The notes: generated by a model from the sequence alone, not told the origin. Positions 52,628 to 61,970 are shown, counted from the first letter of the stretch. The stretch: DNA of 64,000 bases from Streptomyces sp. BV286 (GCF_019090165.1 NZ_JAHRIB010000098.1:1-64000), one strand, 5' to 3'. Made by a program: numbers and translations.

Positions 52628-53140
52628 TCAGCTCTCCGCGCGAGTCGGCAGCCGCCATCCCGAGCGCGGGAAGTGGCACGTGTAGCCCTCCGGGTAACGC
52701 AGCAGGTAGTCCTGGTGCTCGGGCTCGGCCTCCCAGAAGGGGCCGACCGGCTCCACCTCGGTGACGACCTTGCCCGGCCACAGGCCGGAGGCGTCCACGT
52801 CCGCGATCGTGTCCTCGGCGGTCCGCTTCTGCTCGTCGTCCACGTAGTAGATCGCCGAGCGGTAGCTGAGGCCGATGTCGTTGCCCTGACGGTTCTTGGT
52901 GCTCGGGTCGTGGATCTGGAAGAAGAACTCCAGGATCGCGCGGAAGCTGGTCTCCTCGGGGTCGAAAAGGATCTCGATGGCCTCCGCGTGCGTCCCGTGG
53001 TTGCGGTACGTCGCGTTCGGCACGTCGCCCCCGGTGTATCCGACCCGGGTCGCCGTCACGCCCGGGAGCCGGCGGATCAGATCCTCCATCCCCCAGAAGC
53101 ATCCACCCGCGAGCACGGCCCTCTGCGTCTGCGCAGCCAT
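52628..53140 (-). CDS. msrA: Peptide-methionine (S)-S-oxide reductase
   Basis: The 170-residue protein has the MsrA catalytic motif [14 protein letters not shown] with the nucleophilic Cys near residue 14. [23 protein letters not shown] and the C-terminal [18 protein letters not shown] with the resolving Cys are also present. It reduces methionine-S-sulfoxide in proteins using thioredoxin. I chose ATG 53140 ([13 protein letters not shown]) as the family start. Monocistronic, minus strand. Confidence 0.95.
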   Translation of the reverse strand: MAAQTQRAVLAGGCFWGMEDLIRRLPGVTATRVGYTGGDVPNATYRNHGTHAEAIEILFDPEETSFRAILEFFFQIHDPSTKNRQGNDIGLSYRSAIYYVDDEQKRTAEDTIADVDASGLWPGKVVTEVEPVGPFWEAEPEHQDYLLRYPEGYTCHFPRSGWRLPTRAES

Positions 53141-53545
53141 TGCGGCCCCTCCAATATCTGTCAGCTCGGTCACTCGGGCTGCTCGGCTCGCACACCGCCG
53201 GCTACCTGCCCACTCCCACAACGCGTGAGGGTCCCGGGCGATTCCGTGCCCGCCCGCCGCCCCTGCGTCACCCGGTCGAAAACCGATGGCACGCAGGATC
53301 CGTGCACTCCACCAGTTCCGTACCCGGCTCGGTCACGTCAGCGGTGACAAGGTGTAAAGCTCTCGCCGCAACGGGCGCTGTCTGCGCGAAGACGCCGGAT
53401 CAAGAAGAAGACCGGCCTCTTGCGGTGAACCCGCAACAGACGCCCGCGCTCCGGTGGAGGGCTTCGCCCTCTGCCACCGCGCCATGCGGCCCCCTCCCGG
53501 CAGCGGCAATCCGCGCGGCCGAAGGCTCACCCGGCGCTACGAGGT
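53141..53545. other. 405-bp gap without a recognisable gene
   Basis: The stretch must hold the msrA promoter near its left end and the end of the SnoaL transcript at its right end. Open frames on both strands have Arg/Pro-rich shadow composition. I see no hairpin, repeat or RNA gene that I can support. Confidence 0.4.
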
Positions 53546-53965
53546 TCAAGGCGCCGGCACGGCACCGATCTGCTGCATCACCCCGAGGAGATCGGGCTGG
53601 CCCCGTTCGCCGACGATCCGGCCGTCGGCCAGGTAGTAGAAGTTCATGGCCTGCACCGAGATCTTGTTGCCACTCGCCGGGACCCCGAAGAACTCACCGT
53701 CGTGGGTTCCCCGCATGGTGAACCGCGCGGCCACGGTGTCGCCTTCGGTGACCGTCTCCTCCAGCGTCCACTGGACGTCGGGGAAGGCGCTGCGCATCAT
53801 CCCGAGGACTTCCATGTACCCATCGGGTCCCCGCAGGGGTTCTGAGTGGCTTGGCGCGTGGAACACCGCGTCCGGAGAAATGACCTCGCGGGAGAGATCC
53901 TCGTTGCCCGTGTTGATGAACTCGACGAAACGGTTCATCACTGACTCGGTGGACTGCGATGGCAT
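53546..53965 (-). CDS. SnoaL-like / NTF2-fold protein
   Basis: The 139-residue protein has the SnoaL polyketide-cyclase-like fold pattern: VMNRFVEFINTGN, LSREVISPDAVFHAP, PDGYMEVLGMMRSAFPDVQW, GDTVAARFTMRGTHDGEFFGVPASG and YLADGRIVGERGQPDLLGVMQQIG. Members act as small-molecule cyclases, hydratases or isomerases, or as carriers. The ATG at 53965 is the natural start. It is divergent from the PadR gene across two palindromic operators, so it is probably PadR-controlled. Substrate unknown. Confidence 0.88.
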   Translation of the reverse strand: MPSQSTESVMNRFVEFINTGNEDLSREVISPDAVFHAPSHSEPLRGPDGYMEVLGMMRSAFPDVQWTLEETVTEGDTVAARFTMRGTHDGEFFGVPASGNKISVQAMNFYYLADGRIVGERGQPDLLGVMQQIGAVPAP

Positions 53966-54012
53966 CGTGCTGTGCCTCTCCAGAGACGTTTGGGCGGGTA
54001 CCGGCGAGGCTA

Positions 54013-54044
54013 ACATCGATTCGATGTGAACATCGATTCGATGT
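54013..54044. promoter_or_regulatory. Two tandem perfect palindromes, candidate PadR operators
   Basis: ACATCGATTCGATGT occurs twice, at 54013-54027 and 54030-54044, 17 bp apart. It lies between the divergent SnoaL and PadR genes. Each copy is a perfect 7+1+7 palindrome with the ACAT...ATGT ends typical of PadR sites. The spacing of about 1.6 helical turns puts the two sites on largely different faces of the helix. Confidence 0.72.
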
Positions 54045-54064
54045 TCACGTGCGATGATGGACTC

Positions 54065-54655
54065 ATGCTGGAACTCGCGATACTCGGCTACCTCGCCGAG
54101 GGACCCCTGCCTGGACACGAGCTGCGCCGCCGCATCTCACAGCTGACCGGCTATACGCGGCCGGTCAGTGACGGCAGCCTGTATCCGGCAATCAATCGCC
54201 TGACCAGGGCGGGCTTGATCGAGCGGCGCGCCGACCCAGCCGCGGGGGCGGCCCGATACGTGCTCAGCCCGACCGCGGCTGGACGGGCCGAAATGCTTCA
54301 ACGCCTGCGCAAGCCAGCCGACCACGAGATCACCGACTTCACCCGGTTCTACGTCGTCCTGGCCTTCCTCTCCCACCTGCCCGACGTGGCCGAACAGCAC
54401 GCGGTGCTGCGCAGACGTCTGGAGTTCCTGGAGGAACCGGCGAGTTTCTTCTACGACAAGGAGCGGCCCCTGCGTGCCGAGGAGGTCGCCGACCCCTACC
54501 GGCGGGGCATGCTGCTCACCGCCCGCGCCACCAGCCGCGCCGAACGGACCTGGCTGCGCGAGGCCCTCGGGGAGAAGGCGCCCGCATTCGACACCGCATG
54601 CACCGACAGCGATCCGCATGCGGATCCGCATGCGCCCGCCGCTCCCGCGAGCTGA
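54065..54655 (+). CDS. PadR family transcriptional regulator
   Basis: The 196-residue protein starts LELAILGYLAEGPLPGHEL, the PadR N-terminal winged helix, followed by DGSLYPAINRLTRAGLIERR and the wing RYVLSPTAAGRAEM. A C-terminal helical dimerisation domain (about 90-185) makes it a full-length PadR-s2 type. ATG 54065 fits the family; ATG 54026 would lie inside the operators. It should repress itself, the SnoaL gene and the oxidoreductase 20 nt downstream. Confidence 0.9.
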   Translation: MLELAILGYLAEGPLPGHELRRRISQLTGYTRPVSDGSLYPAINRLTRAGLIERRADPAAGAARYVLSPTAAGRAEMLQRLRKPADHEITDFTRFYVVLAFLSHLPDVAEQHAVLRRRLEFLEEPASFFYDKERPLRAEEVADPYRRGMLLTARATSRAERTWLREALGEKAPAFDTACTDSDPHADPHAPAAPAS

Positions 54656-54675
54656 CTGTCCACGGAGGTACCCCC

Positions 54676-55659
54676 ATGCTTGCTTCCTGGTACGACGACC
54701 AGGGCCCCGCCGCCGATGTCCTGCACGTCGGTGAACTCGCTGATCCCGTCCCCGGCCCCGGCGAGGTCCGCGTCCGCGTCACCGTCTCGGGCGTCAACCC
54801 TGGCGACACCAAGAAGCGGCGCGGCTGGCTCGGCTCGTCCATGCCCTTCCCGCGGGTGATCCCGCACAGCGACGGCGCCGGAGTCATCGACGCCGTGGGC
54901 GCCCAAGTCGACGCCCGCCGCGTCGGACAGCGGGTCTGGGTACACGGCGCCCAGTCCTACCGCCCCTTCGGCACAGCCGCCCAGTACACCGTCGTACCCG
55001 ACCACCAGGCCGTATTCCTGCCCGACCACCTCGGTGACGAGCTGGGGGCGAGCCTCGGCATCCCCGGCATCACAGCCCACCGCACCGTCTTCGCCGACGG
55101 CCCGGTCGACGGCCAACTGGTCCTGGTCCACGGAGTTCTCGGCGGCGTCGGCTCCCTGGCCGCCCAGCTCGCCCACTGGGCCGGCGCGACTGTGATCGCG
55201 ACCGTCCGCCGAAGCGCGGACCTCAACCGCGTCGACGCGGCCGTCGTCTCCCACGCCGTCCCCCTGGATACCGGCGACCCCGCCGCGGCCATCCGCTCGT
55301 ACGCGCCGCGGGGCGTCGACCGGATCATCGAGGTCGCGCTGTCCGACAACGCCGACCTCGACAACGCCGTCGCCGCCAACAACGCCGTCATCGCCGCCTA
55401 CGCCACCCGCACGGACCGCACCGAAATCCCCTTCTGGCCGCTGCTGTTCAACAACGTCACCCTCCGCCTGCTCGGCAGCGACGACTTCCCTGCTGCGGCC
55501 AAGCGCCAGGCCGCCCGCGACCTCACCTCCGCCGCCGCCGTCGGCGCCCTCACCATCGCAGTCGGCGACCGTCACCCGCTGGAAGACATCGCCAAGGCCC
55601 ACGACCACGTCGACGCCGGCGGTGGCCACGGCCGCATCCTGCTCACGATCCCCCGATAG
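54676..55659 (+). CDS. Zinc-free MDR oxidoreductase (quinone oxidoreductase-like)
   Basis: The 327-residue medium-chain dehydrogenase/reductase has a GroES-like N-terminus (VRVTVSGVNPGDTKKRRGW; VIPHSDGAGVIDAVG) and a Rossmann domain with LVHGVLGGVGSLAAQLAHW. It lacks the structural-zinc cysteines, so it belongs to the NADPH:quinone reductase/zeta-crystallin group. It likely reduces quinones or enones. ATG 54676 follows a perfect GGAGGT. It lies 20 nt after the PadR gene and is presumably part of the same regulon. Confidence 0.88.
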   Translation: MLASWYDDQGPAADVLHVGELADPVPGPGEVRVRVTVSGVNPGDTKKRRGWLGSSMPFPRVIPHSDGAGVIDAVGAQVDARRVGQRVWVHGAQSYRPFGTAAQYTVVPDHQAVFLPDHLGDELGASLGIPGITAHRTVFADGPVDGQLVLVHGVLGGVGSLAAQLAHWAGATVIATVRRSADLNRVDAAVVSHAVPLDTGDPAAAIRSYAPRGVDRIIEVALSDNADLDNAVAANNAVIAAYATRTDRTEIPFWPLLFNNVTLRLLGSDDFPAAAKRQAARDLTSAAAVGALTIAVGDRHPLEDIAKAHDHVDAGGGHGRILLTIPR

Positions 55660-55697
55660 CGCAGACTCGGAACATCGCCCTGCTCAACTACCGGGCC

Positions 55698-55990
55698 CTA
55701 CGGGTCGGCCCGTCGCGCTGCAAAGTAATCGGACCAGTTCCCGCCGACGAGGGTGTCCCAGCGTTCGGCTGTCTTGGGGTGGATGCCGAGCAGGTCGGCG
55801 ACGACCATGTGCGGCAGGTCCACCAAGGCGTCCATCGCGGCGGAGTTCCGTGCAGCGCGGGCGGGCAGACCGTGGTGTCTCAAGGTGTCGGCGGGCCGAG
55901 GGGGTTGCGCGGGCGTCCAGGGCCGTGACCGGGCAAGAGGTATCCGCACCCGGCCGTGTTGTGCCGGGGGCTGTGCTGCCATGCGACCCA
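55698..55990 (-). pseudogene. C-terminal fragment of a Streptomyces integrase-type protein
   Basis: About 70 residues resemble the tail of actinobacterial tyrosine-recombinase-like integrases: LRHHGLPARAARNSAAMDAL, VDLPHMVVADLLGIHPKTAE, RWDTLVGGNWSDYFAARR. The catalytic domain is absent and upstream sequence is non-coding. It is a scar of a lost mobile element next to the DUF4291 remnants. Confidence 0.6.
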
Positions 55991-56024
55991 TAGGTGACGC
56001 CGGCGGTTGTGCCCGGCCTGCCGG

Positions 56025-56618
56025 TCAGGTACGCAGGTGGGCCAGTAGTTCTTCACCGGCAAGGTATCCCCGTTCCTGGGGGAGCAGCCGGGTCGCTGAG
56101 TCCAGTTCGCCGTCACTGACGAGTGCGTGGATCTCGTTGGCCAGCGGAGTCACGTCACTGATGGACACGATCCAGTCGTCCGCGTAACGCGACGATGCCT
56201 CACCCGAGAGCCCCAGTTGTAGCGAGCGGTACGGCAGGGGACGCAGGTGCAGATCGCGTTCGGGATCCCACTGGACACGGGCCGGTGCCCGCTTGAGGTC
56301 ACGCTGCCAGGTGCCGCGATCGACATGCAGTCCGCGAACGTAACTCGACAGGCAGGCATGGCGCAGCGCCCAGTCGAAGCCGTCGCGAGTGATCTCGACG
56401 GCGAGGACGGTCTCCTGACCCTCCTTCGTGCCCCAGCCGGAGCGATACATCATCCACATGAAACTGGGCTTGATCCACGTCATACGGCCAGGCCTCCACG
56501 CGGCGGGAAATCGGCCGTCTCGGATGGCGGGCAGTCCGATCTCGGGGGAGTACGCCTGGTAGACGGTGACCGTGGACGCCGTGTGAAGCGCGCGAATCCT
56601 GTGAAGCGGTTCTTCCAT
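56025..56618 (-). CDS. DUF4291 family protein
   Basis: The 197-residue protein matches DUF4291: HRIRALHTASTVTVYQAYSP, GRMTWIKPSFMWMMYRSGWG, TKEGQETVLAVEI, VQWDPERDLHLRPLPYRSLQ and DVTPLANEIHALV. ATG 56618 gives the conserved start EEPLHRIRA. The function of DUF4291 is unknown; it is cytosolic and common in bacteria and fungi. A decayed second copy lies head-to-head with it at 56791-57247. Confidence 0.87.
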   Translation of the reverse strand: MEEPLHRIRALHTASTVTVYQAYSPEIGLPAIRDGRFPAAWRPGRMTWIKPSFMWMMYRSGWGTKEGQETVLAVEITRDGFDWALRHACLSSYVRGLHVDRGTWQRDLKRAPARVQWDPERDLHLRPLPYRSLQLGLSGEASSRYADDWIVSISDVTPLANEIHALVSDGELDSATRLLPQERGYLAGEELLAHLRT

Positions 56619-56790
56619 GGCGTACAGCGTGGGCCCGGCCGGCTCAAGTGACCACCGATTTTCGACCCGTTGCTCAACCCGACGAAGCACGTCAGTCGCA
56701 GGCGGCAGGCAGTTCGCAGTTGGCGAGGCTTGACTCGACCATCATTGCCGGAATCAGTAGCTCCGCCAACGAAGGGTTTGTGAGCACGGC

Positions 56791-57247
56791 AAGACACGGA
56801 TCAAACCGTCCTTCCTGCGGATGATGTACCTCTGCGGCTGGGGCACCAAGGTCGGGCAGGAGACCGTCCTGGGCCTTGAGATCCGTCGGGAGGGGTTCGA
56901 GTGGGCGCTGCGTGGCGCCTGTCTGTCGCACTACGTCCGCGGGGCGCATGCCGACCAGGCCGACTGGAAGCGGCAGTTGCGGCAGGCGTTGGCACAGGTG
57001 CAGTGGGATCCCGAGCGTGATCTGCGGCTCCGGCCGCTGCCCCACCGCTCGCTGCAACTCGGTCTCCGGCGAGGCCGTGCGTCGGTACGCGGACGAGTGG
57101 ACGGTCGCCGTCACAGACGTGACTCCGCTCGCCCACGAGATCCACGCACTCGTCCGGGCCGGCGATCTGGGCTCCGCGGCCCGGCTGATGCCCCAGGAGC
57201 GTCCCTACGCCCTCGGGGACGACGTACTGGGCCGCCCGCGCGGGTGA
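56791..57247 (+). pseudogene. Second DUF4291 copy, truncated and frameshifted
   Basis: Sequence homologous to the DUF4291 gene starts at KTRIKPSFLRMMYLCGWGT and runs through VQWDPERDLRLRPLPHRSLQ. A 1-nt deletion near 57066 then moves the frame, which continues as SGEAVRRYADEWTVAVTDVT and EIHALVRAGDLGSAARLMPQ to a stop at 57247. The first 50 or so residues are missing. It faces away from the intact copy, so the pair is an inverted duplication. Confidence 0.85.
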
Positions 57248-57371
57248 GCCGAGAGCGGCATCGAACGCGGTGGCAACGGCTTTCCGGGGCCGTGAACAGT
57301 GGCGTGCGGCGGCCACGCGACGCATGCCGTGACGTGACGTGACGTCGTTGCGGGATGTGACGTGCCGTGGC

Positions 57372-57881
57372 TCAGTTCTGCTTTGCTGCTGCGACCGCCT
57401 CGCGCAGTGCTTCCAGGAAGGATCTACCGGGGGCGTCGTCGCCCAGCGCGACGTAGTAGGAACTCCGCTCCGGCAGGCCAAACCAGGAGGCGGTGACGCT
57501 GACCCCGCTGTCCTGCGGAACCTGGAGGCGTCCGGGGAGACCGCCGGTCAGTTCGCTGTGCCCGGCCAGGCTCACGTCGTCCAGCCGCGCGGACAGGCAC
57601 ACGGTACCGGTGGACGCCCGGGTCACCGCCACCACGAGATGGCGGGCCGTGCACAGAGCGACGGTGCGGTGCTCGGGGTCCGGGTCCGCCGATCCCTTGA
57701 GGCGGGAGAGCAGACCCGGTTTGTGCAGGCGGGTGCTGCGGGTGTCGCAGCAGGCGACCTGGTTCGCCAGTACGTCCCCGAGGGAGTGCGCCCGCGCGTG
57801 GGCGGTGATCGCGTCACGCATGCCCGGCTCGATCTCCGCCGGTTCACAGGATCTGCTGCCGCGCTCGTACAGCCGAACCAT
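57372..57881 (-). CDS. Conserved hypothetical protein, 169 aa
   Basis: I cannot name a family. The protein has segments EHRTVALCTARHLVVAVTR and GTVCLSARLDDVSLAGHSE that look like strands of a bPH/YokE-type pleckstrin-like domain, an N-terminal helical part (MRDAITAHARAHSLGDVLAN), and a C-terminal helix FLEALREAVAAAKQ. Cytosolic, no signal peptide. ATG 57881 lacks a strong ribosome site. Monocistronic. Confidence 0.65.
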   Translation of the reverse strand: MVRLYERGSRSCEPAEIEPGMRDAITAHARAHSLGDVLANQVACCDTRSTRLHKPGLLSRLKGSADPDPEHRTVALCTARHLVVAVTRASTGTVCLSARLDDVSLAGHSELTGGLPGRLQVPQDSGVSVTASWFGLPERSSYYVALGDDAPGRSFLEALREAVAAAKQN

Positions 57882-57913
57882 GGGGTCCCCTCACTTCTTT
57901 CCGTGGCTCTCGT

Positions 57914-57948
57914 TGCGTCTCGTGCGTCCGTGCGTCTCGTGCGTCTCG
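57914..57948. repeat. Short tandem repeat TGCGTCTCG
   Basis: Four units (9, 8, 9 and 9 bp) upstream of the 57372 gene. They may represent replication slippage in a promoter region. No function inferred. Confidence 0.6.
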
Positions 57949-58002
57949 TTGATCCGTTTGCTCAGGGGAACGTTTCAGTCGACGCCGTCCACGCCGACGA
58001 CC

Positions 58003-58038
58003 CGGCCCACGCGGCCCACGCGGCCCACGCGGCCCACC
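58003..58038. repeat. 9-bp tandem repeat CGGCCCACG
   Basis: Four copies, ending just beyond the stop codon of the hydrolase gene at 58042. The 9-bp unit would encode an Ala/Trp/Ala-type repeat if read as a C-terminal extension, so it could vary the C-terminus if the stop were lost. Confidence 0.65.
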
Positions 58039-58041
58039 CGG

Positions 58042-58770
58042 TCAGGCTCCCCCGGACACCTGTGCGTCGCCCCCGCCGACGATCTCTCCGATCACCTCGG
58101 CGAGCAAGGCCGGATGGGACAGAAACGGGTGGTGGCCGGTCTGCAGGTCGAGCCGGCGGGACGCGCGTCGGGCGAACTCCCGCTGCCTCGCCGGTGACGT
58201 GGCCCGGTCCTCGGCGCAGACGACGTACGTGGAGGGGGTCTTGTGCCAGGCGATGCCGCGCGGCGCCTGGGCGAAGGCCGCCTGTGACTGTGGTCCCCAG
58301 CGTCGGAGGGCGCCCGCCGCCGCTTCCTCGTCGCAGTCGTGCAGGAACGCGCCCCGCAGGTCGACCGCTGTGTTCGGGACGATCGTGCCGTCGTCCCGCG
58401 GTACGACCCAGGGTGCTGGTTCGGGTCCGGCCAGGGAGGCGAGTGACTCGTCGGTGTCCGGCACGACCGCGCTGACGTAGAGGAGGTGGTCGACGTCGTC
58501 CCGGCCCGCGGCCGCGTCGGTGATCACCATCCCGCCGTACGAGTGCCCGCACAGCAGAGCGGGGCGTTCGGGTTCCTCGTCGAGGACGGCCCGTACCGCG
58601 TCGGCGTCGGCGTGCAGATCCGCCCCCGAGGCAGCTCCCGCCCGTTCGCCACAGCTGGGTAGTTCCACGCTGCGGCTCTCCAGGCCCAGGGCGGCAAGTG
58701 GCTCCACCATCCGGTGCCACCACCAGGCGGCGTCCTGTGCGCACGCGCCGTGCACGAAAGCGACTCTCAT
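58042..58770 (-). CDS. Alpha/beta hydrolase
   Basis: The 242-residue protein has the alpha/beta-hydrolase oxyanion loop VAFVHGACAQD, the nucleophile elbow LLCGHSYGGMVI (Ser near residue 76), an acid in YVVCAEDRATSP and the catalytic His in LQTGHHPFLSHP. It resembles small esterases/MenH-like enzymes. Cytosolic; substrate unknown. ATG 58770. Monocistronic. Confidence 0.88.
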   Translation of the reverse strand: MRVAFVHGACAQDAAWWWHRMVEPLAALGLESRSVELPSCGERAGAASGADLHADADAVRAVLDEEPERPALLCGHSYGGMVITDAAAGRDDVDHLLYVSAVVPDTDESLASLAGPEPAPWVVPRDDGTIVPNTAVDLRGAFLHDCDEEAAAGALRRWGPQSQAAFAQAPRGIAWHKTPSTYVVCAEDRATSPARQREFARRASRRLDLQTGHHPFLSHPALLAEVIGEIVGGGDAQVSGGA

Positions 58771-58904
58771 CGAGGCTCCCTCAGCTCCGCGGCCGACCGG
58801 TCACGCCCGCAGCCCGCACGCCCCAGGCCATCATGTCCGGCAGGAAGAGCAACCGCCTTACTCTGTGGGCGGAACGAGCCCGCCGGCACCTGGGACAATG
58901 CCGC

Positions 58905-59213
58905 GTGACCCACTACCTGCGTTTCTTCTTCGAGGCCGGCGTGGACACGCCGTTGTGGCCGGAGGACATGGCCAGCCCGTACGGCTACCCCTGCCGGCTG
59001 GAGCGGTTGCCGATCAGCGCGGTGACACGGGCGGAGTTGGCCAGGCTGTCCGAGCGGTACCAGTCGTCGATCAACTGGGACTACCCGCCGGATCCCTCGC
59101 CGTGGTCCGACGAGGAGCTGCAGCTCTTCAAGCAGCAGGCGCACGCGGCATTGAGCGCTCTGCGGCGCGAGTTGGGCGCGGGCTGGGTCGTCCGGGACGA
59201 GAGCCTCCTGTGA
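58905..59213 (+). CDS. Conserved actinobacterial hypothetical protein, 102 aa
   Basis: The product starts THYLRFFFEAGVDTPLWP and includes LERLPISAVTRAELARLSER and NWDYPPDPSPWSDEELQLF. It is a small acidic, Trp/Pro-rich cytosolic protein that recurs in Streptomyces genomes, with no known role. The GTG at 58905 fits this conserved N-terminus; ATG 58833 in the same frame would add 24 basic residues. Confidence 0.72.
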   Translation: MTHYLRFFFEAGVDTPLWPEDMASPYGYPCRLERLPISAVTRAELARLSERYQSSINWDYPPDPSPWSDEELQLFKQQAHAALSALRRELGAGWVVRDESLL

Positions 59214-59371
59214 CGAGGCTAGGGCTCCGGGCGTTCACAGTCGCTTCCGTGAGAGCGGAGCGACCGGCGATACCGTACCCATCATGACAGGTCAGAGGCT
59301 GTTTTCGTAGGACTAACGGCACAGCTCGGGCGCCTTGTTCGGCCCCTCTCCCGGCCCTCAGAATCGCCGAC

Positions 59372-60793
59372 ATGGATCACACCGAGAACGTCGATCAGGA
59401 TGCGGTGCTGCGCGCACGGACGATGCTGCTCGGATCAGGCAGGCCGGACGTCGGTCGACAGGTCGGGGCCTACCGGGTGCTGTCGGCGGTGAGTCCGCTG
59501 ACCTACCTGCCGAAACTGACGGAGGCGCTGCTCTCCTACGGATACGCGCCGGAGGTACGGGACCTGCCGGACGTACGACTGGCACGGTACGCCGAGGCGG
59601 CTGTCGCGGCCCGGCGCATCGACGCGGGCGAACACAACAGGACCGAGTTGCTGGTGCGTGCTCTGTCCGCGTACCGGCGCGAGCTCTGTGCCGCCGGACG
59701 GCGGGCGGAGGGCCTCGCCGTGTGTGAGGAGATGGCCGAGGCCGGGCGGTGGGGCTTCGCACACGGCCAGGTGCCGAGCCCTGTCTACGGGCAGGGGCCG
59801 TTGGCCGTCGTCCTGGCCGAGGAAGGACGTCACCAGGAGGCCGCGGACCTCTGCGGGGAGTCGGTACGAATCGCTCGCTCGAAGAGCTCGGCAGAGATCT
59901 CGAAAACCCGGGCGCCCTCGGAGAGTTCGGAGGCCTCAGAAGCCTCAGATGCCCCGGAGTCCCCGGAGGCCTCTTTCTGGGAGCTGCTCGAATGGGCGGC
60001 CGAACTGGACGCCGCCGGATGCCACGACGCGGCGCTGGAGGTTTTCGCGGACATCGTGGCGGGCTCCCGCGCCAAGGCCGCCAGGAACGGCACCGCGTTG
60101 GCCATCCTGATATGGCAACTGGTCCACCGTGCGGGGATGTTGGACGCTGCCGGGCAGTGCGTCGAGGCACGGGCCGCCCGCCTGGAGGCCCTCACCTTCC
60201 TGTCCGAGCTGGACAGGACCGGGGAGCGCGAGAGCTGGAGCAACATCCTGACGTGGTGGGTCACCCTGTACGCCTTGTCGGGCCGGTCCGCGGAACCCCC
60301 GCCGCGGCCCGGGTCCCCGGCGCCTCCGTTCGGCGCCCCGTTCCTCGACTGGTCGCCCGACGTCAGGCAGACCTATGTCGACGGCCTGGCCGCCCTCGAA
60401 GAACAGGCCGCCGGACTGAAGGAGGCGGCCCGGGCGGAGCCGTCGGGACGCCTGCCCGAAGTGGTGGCCCTGCACCGAAGGCTCACCATCCGTGCGGCTG
60501 TCCGCCGCGAGAACCGCTCCCATCTCATCCTGAAGCCCCTCCGCCCGCTCTTCGACGAAGGCGTGGCACTCGCACGCGACGCGGCCTACGCAACCGGCGC
60601 CGACACCGCTGCCGCAGTTGCTGCTCCTGCCGACCAGGCAGGCGCGACTGGCACGGCCGACACGGCCAACGCGGAGCAGAGCCGAAAGGCGCTGGCGCGG
60701 GCCTTGACCGACCGTTCCATGTTCCTTGTCGCCGCCGGGCAGTACGGCGAGGCCCATGACGACTACTGCGAGGCCCTCGACCTGCTGGGCTGA
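59372..60793 (+). CDS. TPR-like helical repeat protein of unknown function
   Basis: The 473-residue protein is made of degenerate tetratricopeptide-like helix pairs (LLVRALSAYRRELCAAGRRA; GPLAVVLAEEGRHQEAADLC; RSMFLVAAGQYGEAHDDYCE). An acidic low-complexity insert (SSEASEASDAPESPEAS, near residue 190) splits it. No N-terminal catalytic or DNA-binding domain is visible. Cytosolic. It may be a stand-alone sensor/adaptor, as Streptomyces TPR proteins often are. ATG 59372; a strong terminator follows. Confidence 0.75.
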   Translation: MDHTENVDQDAVLRARTMLLGSGRPDVGRQVGAYRVLSAVSPLTYLPKLTEALLSYGYAPEVRDLPDVRLARYAEAAVAARRIDAGEHNRTELLVRALSAYRRELCAAGRRAEGLAVCEEMAEAGRWGFAHGQVPSPVYGQGPLAVVLAEEGRHQEAADLCGESVRIARSKSSAEISKTRAPSESSEASEASDAPESPEASFWELLEWAAELDAAGCHDAALEVFADIVAGSRAKAARNGTALAILIWQLVHRAGMLDAAGQCVEARAARLEALTFLSELDRTGERESWSNILTWWVTLYALSGRSAEPPPRPGSPAPPFGAPFLDWSPDVRQTYVDGLAALEEQAAGLKEAARAEPSGRLPEVVALHRRLTIRAAVRRENRSHLILKPLRPLFDEGVALARDAAYATGADTAAAVAAPADQAGATGTADTANAEQSRKALARALTDRSMFLVAAGQYGEAHDDYCEALDLLG

Positions 60794-60816
60794 CGGGTAA
60801 CGGCACCGTCGAACGC

Positions 60817-60851
60817 CGCTGGGGGACAGAGCACAGCCCTGTCCCCCAGCG
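60817..60851. terminator. Terminator after the TPR gene
   Basis: 13-bp perfect arms (60817-60829 and 60839-60851) around a 9-nt loop, 24 nt after the stop codon and facing the end of the alcohol dehydrogenase gene. Confidence 0.7.
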
Positions 60852-60929
60852 ACGCGGTCGGAATCCGGGGCGGATCCCGCGGTGGATCCCGCGGCGGGAA
60901 CCGCGCCCGGCGCCCTGTCTCCGGTGGAG

Positions 60930-61970
60930 CTAGATCGTCGCGGTGTCGATCACGAAGCGGTACCGCACATCGCTGTTCAGCACCCGCTCGTACGCCTCGT
61001 TGATCTCGGAGGCGCTGATCAGTTCGATCTCGGCGCCGAAGCCGTGCTCGGCGCAGAAGTCCAGCATCTCCTGGGTCTCCTGGATGCCGCCGATGCCCGA
61101 CCCGGCGAGGGTCTTGCGGCCGGCGATCACCGAGAAGAGGTTCAGGGCGACGGGCTCCTCGGGCGCGCCCACGTTCACGAAGGCGCCGTCCGTCTTGAGG
61201 AGGGACAGGAAGACGTCCAGGTCGAGCGGGGCGGACACCGTCGAAAGGATCAGGTCGAAGGAGCCGCGCAGCTCCTCGAAGGTCTTCGGGTCGCTGGTCG
61301 CGTAGTAGTGGTCGGCGCCCATCTTCAGGCCGTCGTCCTGCTTGCGGAGCGACTGGGACAGGACGGTCACCTCGGCGCCGAGCGCGTGCGCGATCTTGAC
61401 GCCCATGTGGCCGAGGCCGCCCATGCCGAGGATCGCGACCTTCTTGCCGGGGCCGGCGTTCCAGTGCTTGAGCGGGGAGTACGTGGTGATGCCGGCGCAC
61501 AGCAGCGGCGCGGCCTCGTCGAGGGCCAGGCCCTCGGGGATACGGACGGTGAAGGCCTCGTCGACGACGATGTGGGTCGAGTAGCCGCCGTAGGTGACCT
61601 CGCCGTTCTTGTCGAGGGCGTTGTACGTGCCCACGTTGCCCTGGGTGCAGTACTGCTCCAGGCCGGCCTTGCAGTTCTCGCACTCGCGGCAGGAGTCGAC
61701 CATGCAGCCGACGCCCACGCGGTCGCCGACGGTGAACTTGGTGACACCGGGTCCGACCTCGGTGACGACGCCGGCGATCTCGTGGCCCGGGACCATCGGG
61801 AAGATGGCCTCGCCCCAGCCCTCACGGGCCTGGTGGATGTCGGAGTGGCAGATGCCGGCGAACTTGATCTCGATGAGGACGTCGTGCTCGCCGACCGCAC
61901 GACGCTCGACGGTCGTGCGCTCCAGAGGAGCCTTGGCGGCGGGGGCGGCGTATGCGGCGACAGTGGTCAT
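60930..61970 (-). CDS. Zinc-dependent NAD(P) alcohol dehydrogenase (CAD/YahK-like)
   Basis: The 346-residue zinc ADH has catalytic zinc ligands in [11 protein letters not shown] and [12 protein letters not shown], structural-zinc cysteines in [17 protein letters not shown], and the nucleotide loop [18 protein letters not shown]. It matches cinnamyl-alcohol/YahK-type aldehyde reductases of broad specificity. It is divergent from an MmyB-type regulator with 173 bp between, so that regulator probably controls it. Confidence 0.92.
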   Translation of the reverse strand: MTTVAAYAAPAAKAPLERTTVERRAVGEHDVLIEIKFAGICHSDIHQAREGWGEAIFPMVPGHEIAGVVTEVGPGVTKFTVGDRVGVGCMVDSCRECENCKAGLEQYCTQGNVGTYNALDKNGEVTYGGYSTHIVVDEAFTVRIPEGLALDEAAPLLCAGITTYSPLKHWNAGPGKKVAILGMGGLGHMGVKIAHALGAEVTVLSQSLRKQDDGLKMGADHYYATSDPKTFEELRGSFDLILSTVSAPLDLDVFLSLLKTDGAFVNVGAPEEPVALNLFSVIAGRKTLAGSGIGGIQETQEMLDFCAEHGFGAEIELISASEINEAYERVLNSDVRYRFVIDTATI

